64,000 nt of DNA from CBDFKB01 sp965248715 (GTDB lineage: Bacteria > Pseudomonadota > Alphaproteobacteria > Rhizobiales > Rhizobiaceae), in the NCBI GenBank assembly GCA_965248715.1, contig CBDFKB010000008.1, positions 1,798,001-1,862,000 of the forward strand, given 5' to 3'. Made by a program: the position numbers and the translations under genes. Numbering within the stretch: the first letter of the stretch is position 1; each line of letters begins with the position of its first letter. A model generated the notes under the pieces. That model was not told the origin of the DNA and searched no databases. It saw only the letters and a list, made by a program, of their open reading frames with translations. Positions 44,841 through 54,351 of the stretch are shown in pieces.

Positions 44841-46007
44841 ATGTTTATCGCCTACCCAGGACGAATTATTTCAGCCGCCCGTGCGGCCCGACCTTTGTTG
44901 CCGCGTGTAGCCGTATTGGGGCTGCTCGCCTCGGTTTGGGTGTTGGGCTTTATGCCCGAAAGCCACGGCCAGTCACGGCTATGTCGCCAGATCGATGCGG
45001 AACTCGCCGCCCTGAGCAACCGCCGCGATGTGCGCGGCTCGCTCAAATACCGTCGCTATGTCAAGGCGGTTCAGGACCAAAAAATCCAGATCAAGAAAAC
45101 CCAACGCATCGCACGGCGCAGCGGCTGCCGGGCCGGCGCGGCATTTTCGGCGCCGCGCAATTCAGGCTGCAAGCGGATTTTGCGCACCCTAAACCAAATG
45201 CAGGCGAACCTGGAAAATCTCGAAAGCGGCCGCGATCAATTGGCACCCAAAGCCGGCACCCGTTCGCGCGAGCGCCGTCGCTTGGAGCGGGCGCAACAGT
45301 TCAACAATTGCAACTCGGCACAAACCCAAATCGCCGAACGGCAGACCAACAACAAACCGCGGCGGCGCACGCTAATCGAACAGATATTCGGCGTGCGGAC
45401 TTTTCGCGAGGATGGTAATCGTGGTCACCGGATTGATCCAACCGCCGACATGTTGGATCGGTTCTCCGGCACCTATCGCACATTGTGTGTGCGCTCCTGC
45501 GACGGCTATTATTTCCCAATCAGCTTTTCCACCGTGCCGGACCGTTTCGAGCATGATGACGCAATCTGCCAGTCCATGTGTCCTGGCACGGAAGTAGCGC
45601 TCTATTTTCACCAGATCCCGGCGCAGGACAGCGAAGACATGATTTCCTATCGCACCGACCTGCCCTATGCCAACATGGCCAATGCGTTTTCCTATCGCAA
45701 GCAAGTCAACAACGAATGCGGTTGCAAATTTTCTTCCGCTATTTTGGATGGTCATGGCGATTATCAGGTAACCGAGCCCATCGACAAAACCGAAATCAAG
45801 CCACAATCCGAAGAAAAACCGGTACCACGACCGACCTTTCGCATCGATCCGGCGATCGACCCCGAGACCTTCCGTAACCGGCGCGGCCGGTTGACCGAAA
45901 CCGTGGTCGCTGGCCTGTTGGCAGATCATCCAGATCAACGGTTGGCCGATGCCCCCGGCGGGCGCAAAATCAGGATAGTCGGTCCAGCGTTCTTTGCCGT
46001 CCAATAA
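44841..46007 (+). CDS. DUF2865 exported protein
   Basis: 388 residues. Signal peptide or anchor (RVAVLGLLASVWVLGFMPES), then a basic coiled-coil part with Cys pairs (RLCRQIDAELAAL, SGCRAG), a RTLIEQIFGVRTF element and the DUF2865 core YRTLCVRSCDGYYFPISFST, CQSMCPGTEVALYFH and NECGCKF. DUF2865 is found mainly in Rhizobiales; function unknown, likely periplasmic with disulfides. Its 3' end overlaps convergent gltX by 38 bases. Confidence 0.88.
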   Translation: MFIAYPGRIISAARAARPLLPRVAVLGLLASVWVLGFMPESHGQSRLCRQIDAELAALSNRRDVRGSLKYRRYVKAVQDQKIQIKKTQRIARRSGCRAGAAFSAPRNSGCKRILRTLNQMQANLENLESGRDQLAPKAGTRSRERRRLERAQQFNNCNSAQTQIAERQTNNKPRRRTLIEQIFGVRTFREDGNRGHRIDPTADMLDRFSGTYRTLCVRSCDGYYFPISFSTVPDRFEHDDAICQSMCPGTEVALYFHQIPAQDSEDMISYRTDLPYANMANAFSYRKQVNNECGCKFSSAILDGHGDYQVTEPIDKTEIKPQSEEKPVPRPTFRIDPAIDPETFRNRRGRLTETVVAGLLADHPDQRLADAPGGRKIRIVGPAFFAVQ

Positions 46008-47328
46008 GCGGCAGCAATTGCGCCAGTTCGGGCCCGTGATCATGGCCGGTCAGCGCCTTGCGGATCGGCATGAACAATTGCCTTCCCTTGCGCCCGGTTT
46101 CCGCCTTCAATGCGTCGGTCCAGGTCTTCCAAATGGTTTCATCCCATGGTTCCAGCGGCAGCATTGCGGCAGCGCGCGAGATAAATTCCCGGTCGTCGGC
46201 ATCGATTTCAGGCTTTGCTGCTTCAACCGCGCGGCGCCAGATTTCCGCGTCCTGGACTTTTTGCAGGTTGCCGCGTACCGCATGCCAAAATTCAGCACCT
46301 GCATCGGCGCCGACTTCTTTGAGCGCCGGGCGCGCTTGATCATAATCCATGTGGTGGACCAGCCGCGCGTTGAGGTTTTCCAGTTCCGATACATCAAAGC
46401 GGGCCGGCGATTTGGAAATCGCTCCCAAGCTTAGCCTGGCGGCCAGCGCATTCATATCAGCAAGTGCTTCGACCGGGCCCGAAGTGCCGATTAACACCGC
46501 CAGACTTGCAACCGCCATCGCTTCGAAACCGTCCTTGCGCAATCCTTGCAGTGACAACGACCCGAGCCTTTTCGACAATCCTTCGCCGCTTGCGGTGGTC
46601 AGCAAATTGTGATGGCCAAACTCCGGCGGCGTTGCGTCGAGCGCCTTAAACAGCGCGATCTGCACCCCGGTATTGGTGACATGATCGTCGCCGCGAATAA
46701 TCGCGGTCACACCGAATTCAACGTCGTCGACTACGCTCGGCAATGTATAGAGATATCCGCCATCGCCTCTCACCAGCACCGGATCGGACATGGAAGCAAG
46801 GTCAACCGTCTGCGGGCCGCGTACCAGGTCGTGCCAATTTACCTCGGTGCGCCTGGTATGGAACGGGTCACCATCATGGTTCGGCAACATGAAGCGCCAA
46901 TGGGGCGTGCGGCCCTGGCTTTCTAATTCCTTGCGTTCTTCATCATCTATGCGCAACGCCGCACGGTCATAGATCGGCGGCTTGCCCTGTGCCATTTGTC
47001 GCTTGCGCCGGCGCTCCAGTTCGTCCGGGGTCTCATAGCAGGGATATAGCAATCCCTTGGCACGCAACCGCGCGGCTGCCGCATCGTGCGCACTTGCACG
47101 CGCCGACTGGTGCTCCAGCCGATCAGGCTTAATCCCCAACCAGGCCAGATCGGCAATGATCGCGGTGGCGAATTCATCGGTTGAGCGTTGCGCATCCGTA
47201 TCATCGAGCCGCAACACGAACTGGCCACCACCCTGTTTGGCATACAGCCAATTGATCAGCGCGGTTCTGGCATTGCCAATGTGCAGATAGCCAGTAGGAG
47301 AAGGGGCAAAACGAACGATTATGGTCAT
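45970..47328 (-). CDS. gltX: glutamyl-tRNA synthetase
   Basis: 452 residues, class I synthetase. Charges tRNA-Glu, and in organisms with GatCAB also tRNA-Gln. The HIGH motif is HIGN (16-19; FAPSPTGYLHIGNARTALIN) and the KMSKS motif LSKR at 251-254 (ASGEGLSKRLGSL). The IRGDDHVTNTGVQIALF strand is typical. Shorter than E. coli GltX in the anticodon part, as in the second alphaproteobacterial copy (GltX2). Its start overlaps the MFS stop by ATGA. Confidence 0.95.
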   Translation of the reverse strand: MTIIVRFAPSPTGYLHIGNARTALINWLYAKQGGGQFVLRLDDTDAQRSTDEFATAIIADLAWLGIKPDRLEHQSARASAHDAAAARLRAKGLLYPCYETPDELERRRKRQMAQGKPPIYDRAALRIDDEERKELESQGRTPHWRFMLPNHDGDPFHTRRTEVNWHDLVRGPQTVDLASMSDPVLVRGDGGYLYTLPSVVDDVEFGVTAIIRGDDHVTNTGVQIALFKALDATPPEFGHHNLLTTASGEGLSKRLGSLSLQGLRKDGFEAMAVASLAVLIGTSGPVEALADMNALAARLSLGAISKSPARFDVSELENLNARLVHHMDYDQARPALKEVGADAGAEFWHAVRGNLQKVQDAEIWRRAVEAAKPEIDADDREFISRAAAMLPLEPWDETIWKTWTDALKAETGRKGRQLFMPIRKALTGHDHGPELAQLLPLIGRQRTLDRLS

Positions 47329-48557
47329 GGTATGGTTCCGTTAGCGCGATTGCGTTTCATCGCGGCCTGCGCCGCGAATGTCATGACGATCACGGCAGCG
47401 ATGCAGTAAAAGCCCATTACCGTGATCTGGAGCGGGTATGGCACACCGAAATCAATTAAATAACCGGTGACGCCAGGGCCAAGCGCGGTGCCAAACACCA
47501 TGACTGCGATGATAAAGGAGCGGATCGCGCCAAGATGGGCCGTGCCATAGAGTTCCGGCCACAAGGCGCCAAACAGGGTGGTGGAAAATCCGTAGGAAAT
47601 TCCCAACAGCGCCATGAAAACAAAGGCGCCCCACTGACCCTCCACGTTACCGAGCACCAGACAGGCGGCACCGAGCGGCACCAGATAGACCGGCAGCAAT
47701 TGTATAGCCGAAAATCGGTCAACCAGATAGCCGGCAAGGAGCGCACACAAGATCACCATGACCGACATGGCAGTAAACGAGGCGACGAAGATTTCCACCT
47801 GCCAGCCACGGATTTCCACCAGATGGATTTGATGAAAAAATATCGTGGTGCCGATAAACGACGGCGCCATCACTCCGGCCAACATTACATAGAACAAGGG
47901 GTCGCGAAATACCTCAGCCCGGGTCCGGTCCGGAACGTTCGGCTTTGTTGGCAATGGATCGGAAGCCCGCGGACGCCGTTCCTCGGCCATGGCGCCGACA
48001 ATCGCCGGCAGCGCCAGCAACAATAGCGCCGCTGCACCGGCAATCCACGCATTGCGCCACCCGAATGCGGCGACAATCAACACAAACAGGATCGGCATGC
48101 TGGCTTCGCCGAGATTAACGCCAATCGCGGCAATCGAGACCGCCCGCCCCCGGTTGGCAGCATACCATTTGCCCATCGCCGTCATCGCAATGTGGGTCAT
48201 CATGCCCTGACCAAACAGGCGCAACATATAGACCACCACCACCAAGCCAAGGATGTGGGTCGACCATGCCATCGCCAAACAGGCGCTGGCCAGCAAGGCG
48301 ATGGTTACCGCGCTGACCTTCCACACCGCAAAGCGGTCGACAACCTGGCCGACAAACGGCAGCGAAAGGGCGCTGGCCAGGGTCGACAACATGTACAACA
48401 GGCCCCAGTCGCCATGGGTCAGCCCGTATTCAGCGCGGATGCCGCCGGCAGACAGGGCGATGAAAAAAGTTTGCCCAAAACTGGAAAAATATGTCAGCAA
48501 TATTCCGCCGGCGAGCCAGCGGGCATTGTCGCGAAGAAAGAAAATGAATGCGGGCAT
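47325..48557 (-). CDS. MFS transporter
   Basis: 410 residues, 12 predicted helices. The loop-2 motif GQVVDRFAVWKVSAV (G-x3-D-R) and the matching AGYLVDRFSAIQL in the second half are MFS hallmarks. The nearest type is the oxalate/formate antiporter or monocarboxylate-like (OFA/MCT) group, which I infer from TYFSSFGQTFFIALS and the GLTHGDWGLLY early region; substrate unknown. Coupled by 4 bases to gltX, an uncommon pairing. Confidence 0.88.
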   Translation of the reverse strand: MPAFIFFLRDNARWLAGGILLTYFSSFGQTFFIALSAGGIRAEYGLTHGDWGLLYMLSTLASALSLPFVGQVVDRFAVWKVSAVTIALLASACLAMAWSTHILGLVVVVYMLRLFGQGMMTHIAMTAMGKWYAANRGRAVSIAAIGVNLGEASMPILFVLIVAAFGWRNAWIAGAAALLLLALPAIVGAMAEERRPRASDPLPTKPNVPDRTRAEVFRDPLFYVMLAGVMAPSFIGTTIFFHQIHLVEIRGWQVEIFVASFTAMSVMVILCALLAGYLVDRFSAIQLLPVYLVPLGAACLVLGNVEGQWGAFVFMALLGISYGFSTTLFGALWPELYGTAHLGAIRSFIIAVMVFGTALGPGVTGYLIDFGVPYPLQITVMGFYCIAAVIVMTFAAQAAMKRNRANGTIP

Positions 48558-48812
48558 AGGAAACAGGGCTCACGCGGGTTTCCTCGCGCACTATAGGACT
48601 GGGTGGCCCGGCGCAAGCACCGCCCGAAATGCCTGAATGTTAGGGGTGAGCAATTACATCACCGCTGCCAATCTGTGCTCATCATTCCTCTTCGTAGCGG
48701 CTGCATGTGATTTTAGCTTTGCGACCCACTGCATGAGTGAATCATCGTCTGGTCGGCTGGCGTTTACTATCAATAATATCGAGCTAAACAACGCCAGTAA
48801 TCTCACGACCCC

Positions 48813-49433
48813 TTATACCTTGCGCAGCAGATAGATCCTTGATTGGATGCTACGGGCGGGCAGGTGGTCACCATATTCGTTGAAGACGATTTTGATCCGG
48901 CCGGATTTTAACAATGCTTCTACTTGGCGCTCATAGGCCTCTTCTGCCAGCGCGTGATCGTTGAGGGTGAATGCGAAACACCCGCCCCGGGGCAACAACT
49001 CGACCACCGTGTCGATCATTTCCGCCGGCGCATGGGCTGGGCTGAACACCCCGACTGCGGCAATGTTGGCGTATTCGCCGGGTTTTGCCGGGATCGGCTC
49101 GTTGAAGTCGCCCGGCACCAGCTTGCGATAGATGTTTTTGGTCTTAGCCGCCGCCAGCATTTCCGGCGAAAAATCGCTACCGTCGATGGTGGTGAACCCG
49201 GCCGCCGCGAACGCTTCACCGGAAAGCCCGGTGCCGCAGCCTAGATCAAGCAGCGGCGCGGTTTTGTCGGCCACATGGTCAGCCATCGCCTTGGCAATGC
49301 GCTGCGGCGAGGCATAGCCGTTGGCGCGCACCTCGTCATCATAGGTCTTGGCCCATTGGCGATAATATTCACGGGTCCTATTTGCGTCAGTGAGTACGTA
49401 GACATTATCGAGAAATATTTTCTTATCACCCAT
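48813..49433 (-). CDS. class I SAM-dependent methyltransferase
   Basis: 206 residues. Motif I is LLDLGCGTGLSGEAFAA; then IDGSDFSPEMLAAA and a strand AAVGVFSPAHAP. The opening EYYRQWAKTYDDEVRANGY and overall length resemble METTL27/Williams-Beuren region-like methyltransferases. AGGA 8 bases before the ATG at 49433, which is preferred over one 24 bases earlier. There are no arsenic-binding cysteines, so it is not ArsM. The 255 bases before the MFS gene hold no gene. Confidence 0.85.
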   Translation of the reverse strand: MGDKKIFLDNVYVLTDANRTREYYRQWAKTYDDEVRANGYASPQRIAKAMADHVADKTAPLLDLGCGTGLSGEAFAAAGFTTIDGSDFSPEMLAAAKTKNIYRKLVPGDFNEPIPAKPGEYANIAAVGVFSPAHAPAEMIDTVVELLPRGGCFAFTLNDHALAEEAYERQVEALLKSGRIKIVFNEYGDHLPARSIQSRIYLLRKV

Positions 49434-49657
49434 TGTCAAAATCCTGCTTACCTGCAAGCGGCAACCGCCGCGCGGTCATAAATCATTACGTGAAAATTCT
49501 TTACGCATTGTTGTTCGCCACTATCAATATTGGTTGGGTGCCAGCAACATCGACAATTTCCGGCGGATTGGGGAACCATCCACAAATTGTCGGCTGGATC
49601 ATCGTTGCATTGGCCCGGACGGCAAGATTGTGCGGCCACAAGCGACCATGCGTCAAA

Positions 49658-49803
49658 TGGCCAACACTACCGCGCCTTTCGCTCCTTGCCAGCGGTCAAT
49701 TGAGCCACGCCGGCGCCACAACCATAATTGACCACAAGCCCTGCGGCCAAAATTCCTACGGGTGATATTGATCCCGGGCGTCGCTTGGCAGTGTTTATAT
49801 TCC
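49658..49803 (-). pseudogene. nadE 3' fragment joined to the 84-bp repeat
   Basis: 49744-49803 matches the nadE 3' end (52616-52675) at about 49 of 59 positions; its translation reads YKHCQATPGINITRRNFGR, against YKRRQAAPGVKITRKNFGR in NadE. Next to it, 49658-49741 is the inverted copy of 42849-42932. The rest of the 505-base gap (49434-49938) has no supportable gene. Confidence 0.7.
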
Positions 49804-49938
49804 CGGTTGCGCAAAATGGCCGCATCGCCCACTCCCAGACAGCTCGATCAGCGCGCTCGCCTTTCAATAGAAAACGATTTTGCTCATGACCCGTCTATGC
49901 CGGGAGGTGGCTTTCTCAGCCAATCCGACTTCAAAGCC

Positions 49939-50619
49939 TCATTGCGTACAGACTTCAACCGGAAGTCCTGTTCCCTTCCATTGGGGGAATCCGTCTTCAA
50001 GACGGCGCGCAAGAAAACCGTGTTGGCGCAGTTCGGCAACCGCTTCGAAGGCGAAGACACAATAAGGGCCACGGCAATAGGCGATGATTTCGCAATCTTT
50101 CTTAAGCTCGCCGATCCGTTCTTTTATTTCTTTGTACGGTATGTTGAGAGCACCAGGTACGTGCCCAACCGCGAATTCGTCGTACGGGCGCACGTCAATC
50201 AAAATAACTTCACCCGCCTTGGACCGCTCGATAAACTCTGCCCGTGATACCGGCTCGATTGTGTCCCGATCCGCAAAATAACCGGCCAGAATCCTATTTA
50301 CGGCGGCAACATTTCGTTCGGCGAACTTATAGAGCTGGCCAATCAGATCCATAATCCCATCATCAGCCAGTTGGTACAGAACATACTTTCCGTCCCGGCG
50401 CGAAATCACCAGGCCGGCGCGCCGCAGGTGCTGGAGATGTTGCGAACAATTCGCCGTCGAAATGCCGATCTTTTCTGACAGCGCATCAACACCACGCTCG
50501 CCCTGGGCAAGGCTTTCGAGAATGTCTAGCCGGTGAAGGTGACCAATCGCGCGGGCTACCACGGCGAATTCGGCGAGCAAGGCTTGTTTCGGTCCACTTG
50601 ACACGTTGGTAATCCTCAT
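49939..50619 (-). CDS. ArsR-family regulator fused to a rhodanese domain
   Basis: 226 residues. N-terminal winged helix (DILESLAQGERGVDALSEKI, TANCSQHLQHLRRAGLV, RRDGKYVLYQL) and a C-terminal rhodanese domain with ILIDVRPYDEFAVGHVPGAL and the loop AYCRGPYCVFAFEA, in which Cys 182 is the likely sulfur carrier. The ELCVCDL metal site of ArsR is absent; only Cys 58 lies nearby. So the signal is more likely a sulfane sulfur or oxidant than arsenic. Its own start overlaps the palindromic box at 50618-50640, and the fatty-acid hydroxylase is divergent. Confidence 0.92.
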   Translation of the reverse strand: MRITNVSSGPKQALLAEFAVVARAIGHLHRLDILESLAQGERGVDALSEKIGISTANCSQHLQHLRRAGLVISRRDGKYVLYQLADDGIMDLIGQLYKFAERNVAAVNRILAGYFADRDTIEPVSRAEFIERSKAGEVILIDVRPYDEFAVGHVPGALNIPYKEIKERIGELKKDCEIIAYCRGPYCVFAFEAVAELRQHGFLARRLEDGFPQWKGTGLPVEVCTQ

Positions 50620-50640
50620 TCAATAATTCAATTGAATAAT
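50618..50640. promoter_or_regulatory. operator candidate for the ArsR-rhodanese protein
   Basis: AT-rich ATTCAATAATTCAATTGAAT with the 12-base palindrome ATTCAATTGAAT at 50626-50637. ATTC...GAAT half-sites are typical for persulfide-sensing ArsR proteins such as SqrR. It lies in the 48-base gap between two divergent genes and overlaps the regulator's start codon, which would give autorepression. Confidence 0.55.
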
Positions 50641-50667
50641 AGCCTAAAACGATAAGGCGCGTAAACC

Positions 50668-51513
50668 ATGTCCGAAATTCTGTTTGCAAATGAATCTGCT
50701 GTCAGACTCTCAGTATTTCTGGGAGTGCTGGTGATCATGGCTGGCTGGGAGCTGGCGGCACCAAAACGTCGCCGTGAAATTCCGCGTCTCCTGCGTTGGA
50801 CCAATAATCTCGCGCTGGTGGCGCTGGACACTATTCTTGTCCGCCTGCTCTTTCCGGTGCTGGCGGTTGGCTTGGCACTGATGGCGCACGAACAGGGCTG
50901 GGGCTTTTTTAACCTTGTGGAAGCACCGGCGTGGATTGTATTCGTCATTTCCCTGCTACTACTCGATTTTGTAATTTATGTTCAGCATGTGATTTTCCAT
51001 GCGATTCCGGTTTTGTGGCGACTTCATCGTGTTCACCATGCGGATCTGGAATTCGATGCTACGACAGGCCTGCGATTTCACCCGGTTGAAATCATCATTT
51101 CTATGGGGATCAAACTGGGTGCAATTGTCTTACTGGGGCCCCCGGCGGTAGCGGTGCTTGTCTTTGAAGTGGTGTTAAATGCCAGCTCGCTATTTAATCA
51201 CGGCAACGCGAAAATTCCCACCAAGCTCGAGCAAATACTACGCCTGGTCATCGTGACACCCGATATGCACCGGATACATCACTCAATTCACCAAACCGAG
51301 ACCGACAGCAATTTCGGATTTAATTTTCCTTGGTGGGATCGCCTGTTTGGCACCTATATTGCTAAACCCAAGGATGGCCATGCCGATATGAAAATTGGTA
51401 TCGAGCACTTTAGAACGCGCCGTGATCTGTGGCTTGACCGCATGCTGATCCAGCCCCTGCTCCGAACGACCAACGAGCCTGGTGCTGATCCAAACAGAGA
51501 CCAAGCCCAGTGA
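50668..51513 (+). CDS. sterol desaturase/fatty-acid hydroxylase superfamily protein
   Basis: 281 residues, membrane di-iron enzyme. Four or five helices and the histidine clusters HVIFH (in YVQHVIFHAIPVLWRLHRVH), HRVHHADLEFD and HRIHHSIHQTETDSNFGFN, as in the family. Introduces hydroxyl or double bond into a membrane lipid or sterol-like compound. AAGG upstream is distant, so translation start is fair. Divergent from the sulfur-type regulator, which probably controls it. Confidence 0.9.
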   Translation: MSEILFANESAVRLSVFLGVLVIMAGWELAAPKRRREIPRLLRWTNNLALVALDTILVRLLFPVLAVGLALMAHEQGWGFFNLVEAPAWIVFVISLLLLDFVIYVQHVIFHAIPVLWRLHRVHHADLEFDATTGLRFHPVEIIISMGIKLGAIVLLGPPAVAVLVFEVVLNASSLFNHGNAKIPTKLEQILRLVIVTPDMHRIHHSIHQTETDSNFGFNFPWWDRLFGTYIAKPKDGHADMKIGIEHFRTRRDLWLDRMLIQPLLRTTNEPGADPNRDQAQ

Positions 51514-51713
51514 TAGCGTTTCTGGTTCCGGCCCGGTTGCAGGTCTTGACGACCATCCGCGCGATGGTGTTCCGCAGTGCGAATTTCCTCGAATGATTCG
51601 GCCTTGAGAACTGGCGAGATTGGCTGTCGTGCCGGGCGGCGGCGACACTTAGGCGTTTAACGGCAGCGTTGGGAGCAAATTGCTCGGTCGAATTATTAAG
51701 GGGTAAAACTAGC

Positions 51714-52520
51714 ATGCTGACAGCTAGCTTTCCAATGTACAACATGCCCGAAATCTGGGACGCGCAATCGGCGTTTTGGAAAGGGATGGCAACCTATCTT
51801 GGGCGCGAGGGCATACCTGACGTACCCAAGGAGCTGGCCCATGGACATTCATTGACGAAATTGCTGGCAGATGAAAATATGCTCATTAGCCAGTGCTGTG
51901 GTTATGACGTCGTCTCGGGGCATCGGGAAACTTTGATCCCGGTCGCTACCCCGATATTCGATGTGTCGCAATGTTCGGGGCATGAATATTCCAGCCTTAT
52001 TGTTGTCGCTGAGGATAGTCCGTTTCACGATGTCCTTGAAATGAAAGGCTGTGCCGCAGCAGCCAATGGCCCGCAATCCCATTCCGGCATGAGCGCGCTT
52101 CGTCATCTGGTCGCACCGAAAAACGTGGACGGTTCGTTTTTTGGTTCGGTGAAGTATAGTGGTGGTCATGCACAAAGCCTGAAGCTGATACAAAAGGGCC
52201 TTGCCGACGTGGCGGCGATTGACAGCGTGACATATGCGCTACTCGAGCGTTACCGCCCACAAGCCGTTACCGGTATACGGATACTCGGCCGTACATTCTT
52301 TGCTCCAGCTCCACCCTATGTCACCCATGTCAGTCGCGGCAATGACATCGTACTTCGCATGAAAAACGCTTTGCTAAGGGCGTTTAGCGACCCGAACCTC
52401 GGTTCCTGCCGTAATGATCTTCTGCTCAAAGGGGTCAGTGATCTGGATCAGACGATTTACGAAAAGGTTTTGGATTTCGAAACCTACGCAGCAAAACTTG
52501 GTTATCCGGAGCTGAAATAG
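51714..52520 (+). CDS. PhnD-like substrate-binding protein without signal peptide
   Basis: 268 residues. Starts MLTASFPMYNMPEIWDAQSA: the substrate-binding fold with YDVVSGHRETLIPVATPIFD, EYSSLIVVAEDSPF, the NGPQSHSGMSALRHL loop and a second lobe (DVAAIDSVTYALLERYRP). This is the PhnD/type-2 periplasmic fold, but with no signal peptide or lipobox, so cytoplasmic, or the true start is lost. AAGGGG at 51698-51703 supports the ATG. About 200 bases after the hydroxylase; may be co-regulated. No ABC transporter genes nearby. Confidence 0.7.
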   Translation: MLTASFPMYNMPEIWDAQSAFWKGMATYLGREGIPDVPKELAHGHSLTKLLADENMLISQCCGYDVVSGHRETLIPVATPIFDVSQCSGHEYSSLIVVAEDSPFHDVLEMKGCAAAANGPQSHSGMSALRHLVAPKNVDGSFFGSVKYSGGHAQSLKLIQKGLADVAAIDSVTYALLERYRPQAVTGIRILGRTFFAPAPPYVTHVSRGNDIVLRMKNALLRAFSDPNLGSCRNDLLLKGVSDLDQTIYEKVLDFETYAAKLGYPELK

Positions 52521-52571
52521 TCCACAATTGCTCCGGTCGGAACGTATAGGTGGATTACCGGGGGTGCCCCC

Positions 52572-54251
52572 TTACCTGTCCCGATACCTGTTCGTGATCG
52601 GATAGCGGCGGTCACGGCCAAAATTCTTGCGGGTGATTTTAACCCCGGGCGCGGCCTGGCGGCGTTTATATTCGGCGATATGCAATAGGTGCTGCACCCT
52701 GACTACGGTCTCTGCGTCATGGCCACGTGCGATAATGTCTTCGACCGCCATTTCCTGCTCTACCAGGCACTCCAAAATGTCATCGAGCACCGGATAGGGA
52801 GGCAGAGCATCCTGGTCGGTCTGGTCCGGGCGCAATTCGGCCGACGGCGCCTTGTCGATGATATTTTTCGGGATCACCTGGCCGCCCGGCCCGAGCGCGC
52901 CTGGCGGCACATGGTGGTTGCGCCATTTAGCGAGGCGATAGACCTGCATCTTGTAGAGGTCTTTGATCGGGTTAAAGCCGCCATTCATATCGCCGTAAAG
53001 CGTTGCGTAGCCGACCGACATTTCGCTCTTGTTGCCGGTGGTCACCACCATCGAGCCGAACTTGTTTGAGACCGCCATCAATATTGTGCCGCGGGCGCGC
53101 GACTGCAAATTTTCCTCGGTCACACCCTCATTGGTGCCGGCAAACAGTTCCCCAAGGGCATCGGAAAACGCTTCCACCGGGCCAGCAATCGGCACGGTGT
53201 CATAGCGGATACCGAGCGCGGCGGCGCATTTGGCGGCATCATCATGGCTCTGTTTGGAGGTATAATGATAGGGCATCATGATCGAGCGCACCCGCTCTTC
53301 GCCGAGCGCGTCGACGCACATGGCAGCACATATCGCCGAATCGATGCCACCAGACAGCCCTAGCACCACATTGGCGAAACCGTTCTTGTCCACATAGTCG
53401 CGCAGACCCAACACACAGGCGCGCCAATCGGCTTCGTCCCGGTCGGGCAAATTGGCCTTCACCCCGTCCTCGCAGTGAAATCCGTCCTTGCCGCGCCGCC
53501 ACACCGTGGTAACTACGGCGTCCTCGAACAGGCTCATCTGTACCGCCAGGCTGTGGTCGGCATTGATGACGAAACTGCCACCGTCAAATACCAGTTCGTC
53601 CTGGCCACCAAGCTGGTTGGCGTATGCCACCGGCAGCGCGCTCTCGATTATTTGTTTCAGCACCACCTGGTGACGCACTTCGGTCTTGTCGCGATAGTAG
53701 GGCGAGCCGTTCGGCACCAGCAAGATTTCTGCGCCGGCCTCAGCCAGGGTCTCGCCCACACCGAGATCGCCCCAAATATCCTCACAGATCGGAATGCCGA
53801 GCCTGACACCGCGAAAATCTACCGGACCCGGCATATCGCCTTGGTCAAACACCCGCTTTTCGTCGAACACGCCATAGTTGGGCAGATCGACCTTTTTGCG
53901 CCATCCGGTGATCTTGCCGCCGTCAATCACCGCCACCGCGTTAAAAAGGCCGGCTTTATCGCGATAGGGAGAACCGATCACCATGCCCGGCCCACCATCG
54001 GCGGTTTCTACTGCAAGTTCGGTTATCGCAGCCATGCAATCATCGACAAAGGCCGGTTTCAGCACCAAATCCTCCGGCGGATAGCCGGCGATAAACAATT
54101 CGGTAAACAATATAAGATCGGCTTTTTGCCGCGCAGCGTCAGCCCGGGCGTGGCGCACAAGCGCCATGTTGCCAGCGATGTCGCCGACGCTTGGGTTTAG
54201 TTGCGCGATCGCTATACGCATTGTGTCAGTTGGCTTCGGCATGGCGCTCAT
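52572..54251 (-). CDS. nadE: NAD+ synthase, glutamine-hydrolysing
   Basis: 559 residues in the longest form. Makes NAD from deamido-NAD using ammonia from glutamine. Nitrilase-type amidase first: Glu 51 (FTELFIAGYPPED), Lys 120 (KVDLPNYGVFDE), Cys 156 (IPICEDIWGDLG). Synthetase domain from about 285: SGGIDS at 300-305, GNKSEMSVGYATLYGDMNGG. The start may be the ATG at 54221 (MRIAIAQLNPSVGD), where homology begins; none of the starts has a good binding site. A degraded piece of its 3' end is copied at 49744-49803. Confidence 0.95.
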   Translation of the reverse strand: MSAMPKPTDTMRIAIAQLNPSVGDIAGNMALVRHARADAARQKADLILFTELFIAGYPPEDLVLKPAFVDDCMAAITELAVETADGGPGMVIGSPYRDKAGLFNAVAVIDGGKITGWRKKVDLPNYGVFDEKRVFDQGDMPGPVDFRGVRLGIPICEDIWGDLGVGETLAEAGAEILLVPNGSPYYRDKTEVRHQVVLKQIIESALPVAYANQLGGQDELVFDGGSFVINADHSLAVQMSLFEDAVVTTVWRRGKDGFHCEDGVKANLPDRDEADWRACVLGLRDYVDKNGFANVVLGLSGGIDSAICAAMCVDALGEERVRSIMMPYHYTSKQSHDDAAKCAAALGIRYDTVPIAGPVEAFSDALGELFAGTNEGVTEENLQSRARGTILMAVSNKFGSMVVTTGNKSEMSVGYATLYGDMNGGFNPIKDLYKMQVYRLAKWRNHHVPPGALGPGGQVIPKNIIDKAPSAELRPDQTDQDALPPYPVLDDILECLVEQEMAVEDIIARGHDAETVVRVQHLLHIAEYKRRQAAPGVKITRKNFGRDRRYPITNRYRDR

Positions 54252-54351
54252 TATTGTATTTGACAGGCAGCTTCGAAATGCCCTTGGCGGCAGGTCCCGT
54301 CAACCGGCAAGGTAAGGAAAGCGTCGACACGGTGCATAGCTTGTCGCGGCT

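Noticed and set aside
48813..49433. ArsM, the arsenite methyltransferase needed by ArsS
   Set aside because: A class I methyltransferase, but without the conserved arsenic-binding cysteines and with a METTL27-like start.
51714..52520. A phosphonate ABC transporter locus
   Set aside because: No permease or ATPase gene is near, and the binding protein has no signal peptide.
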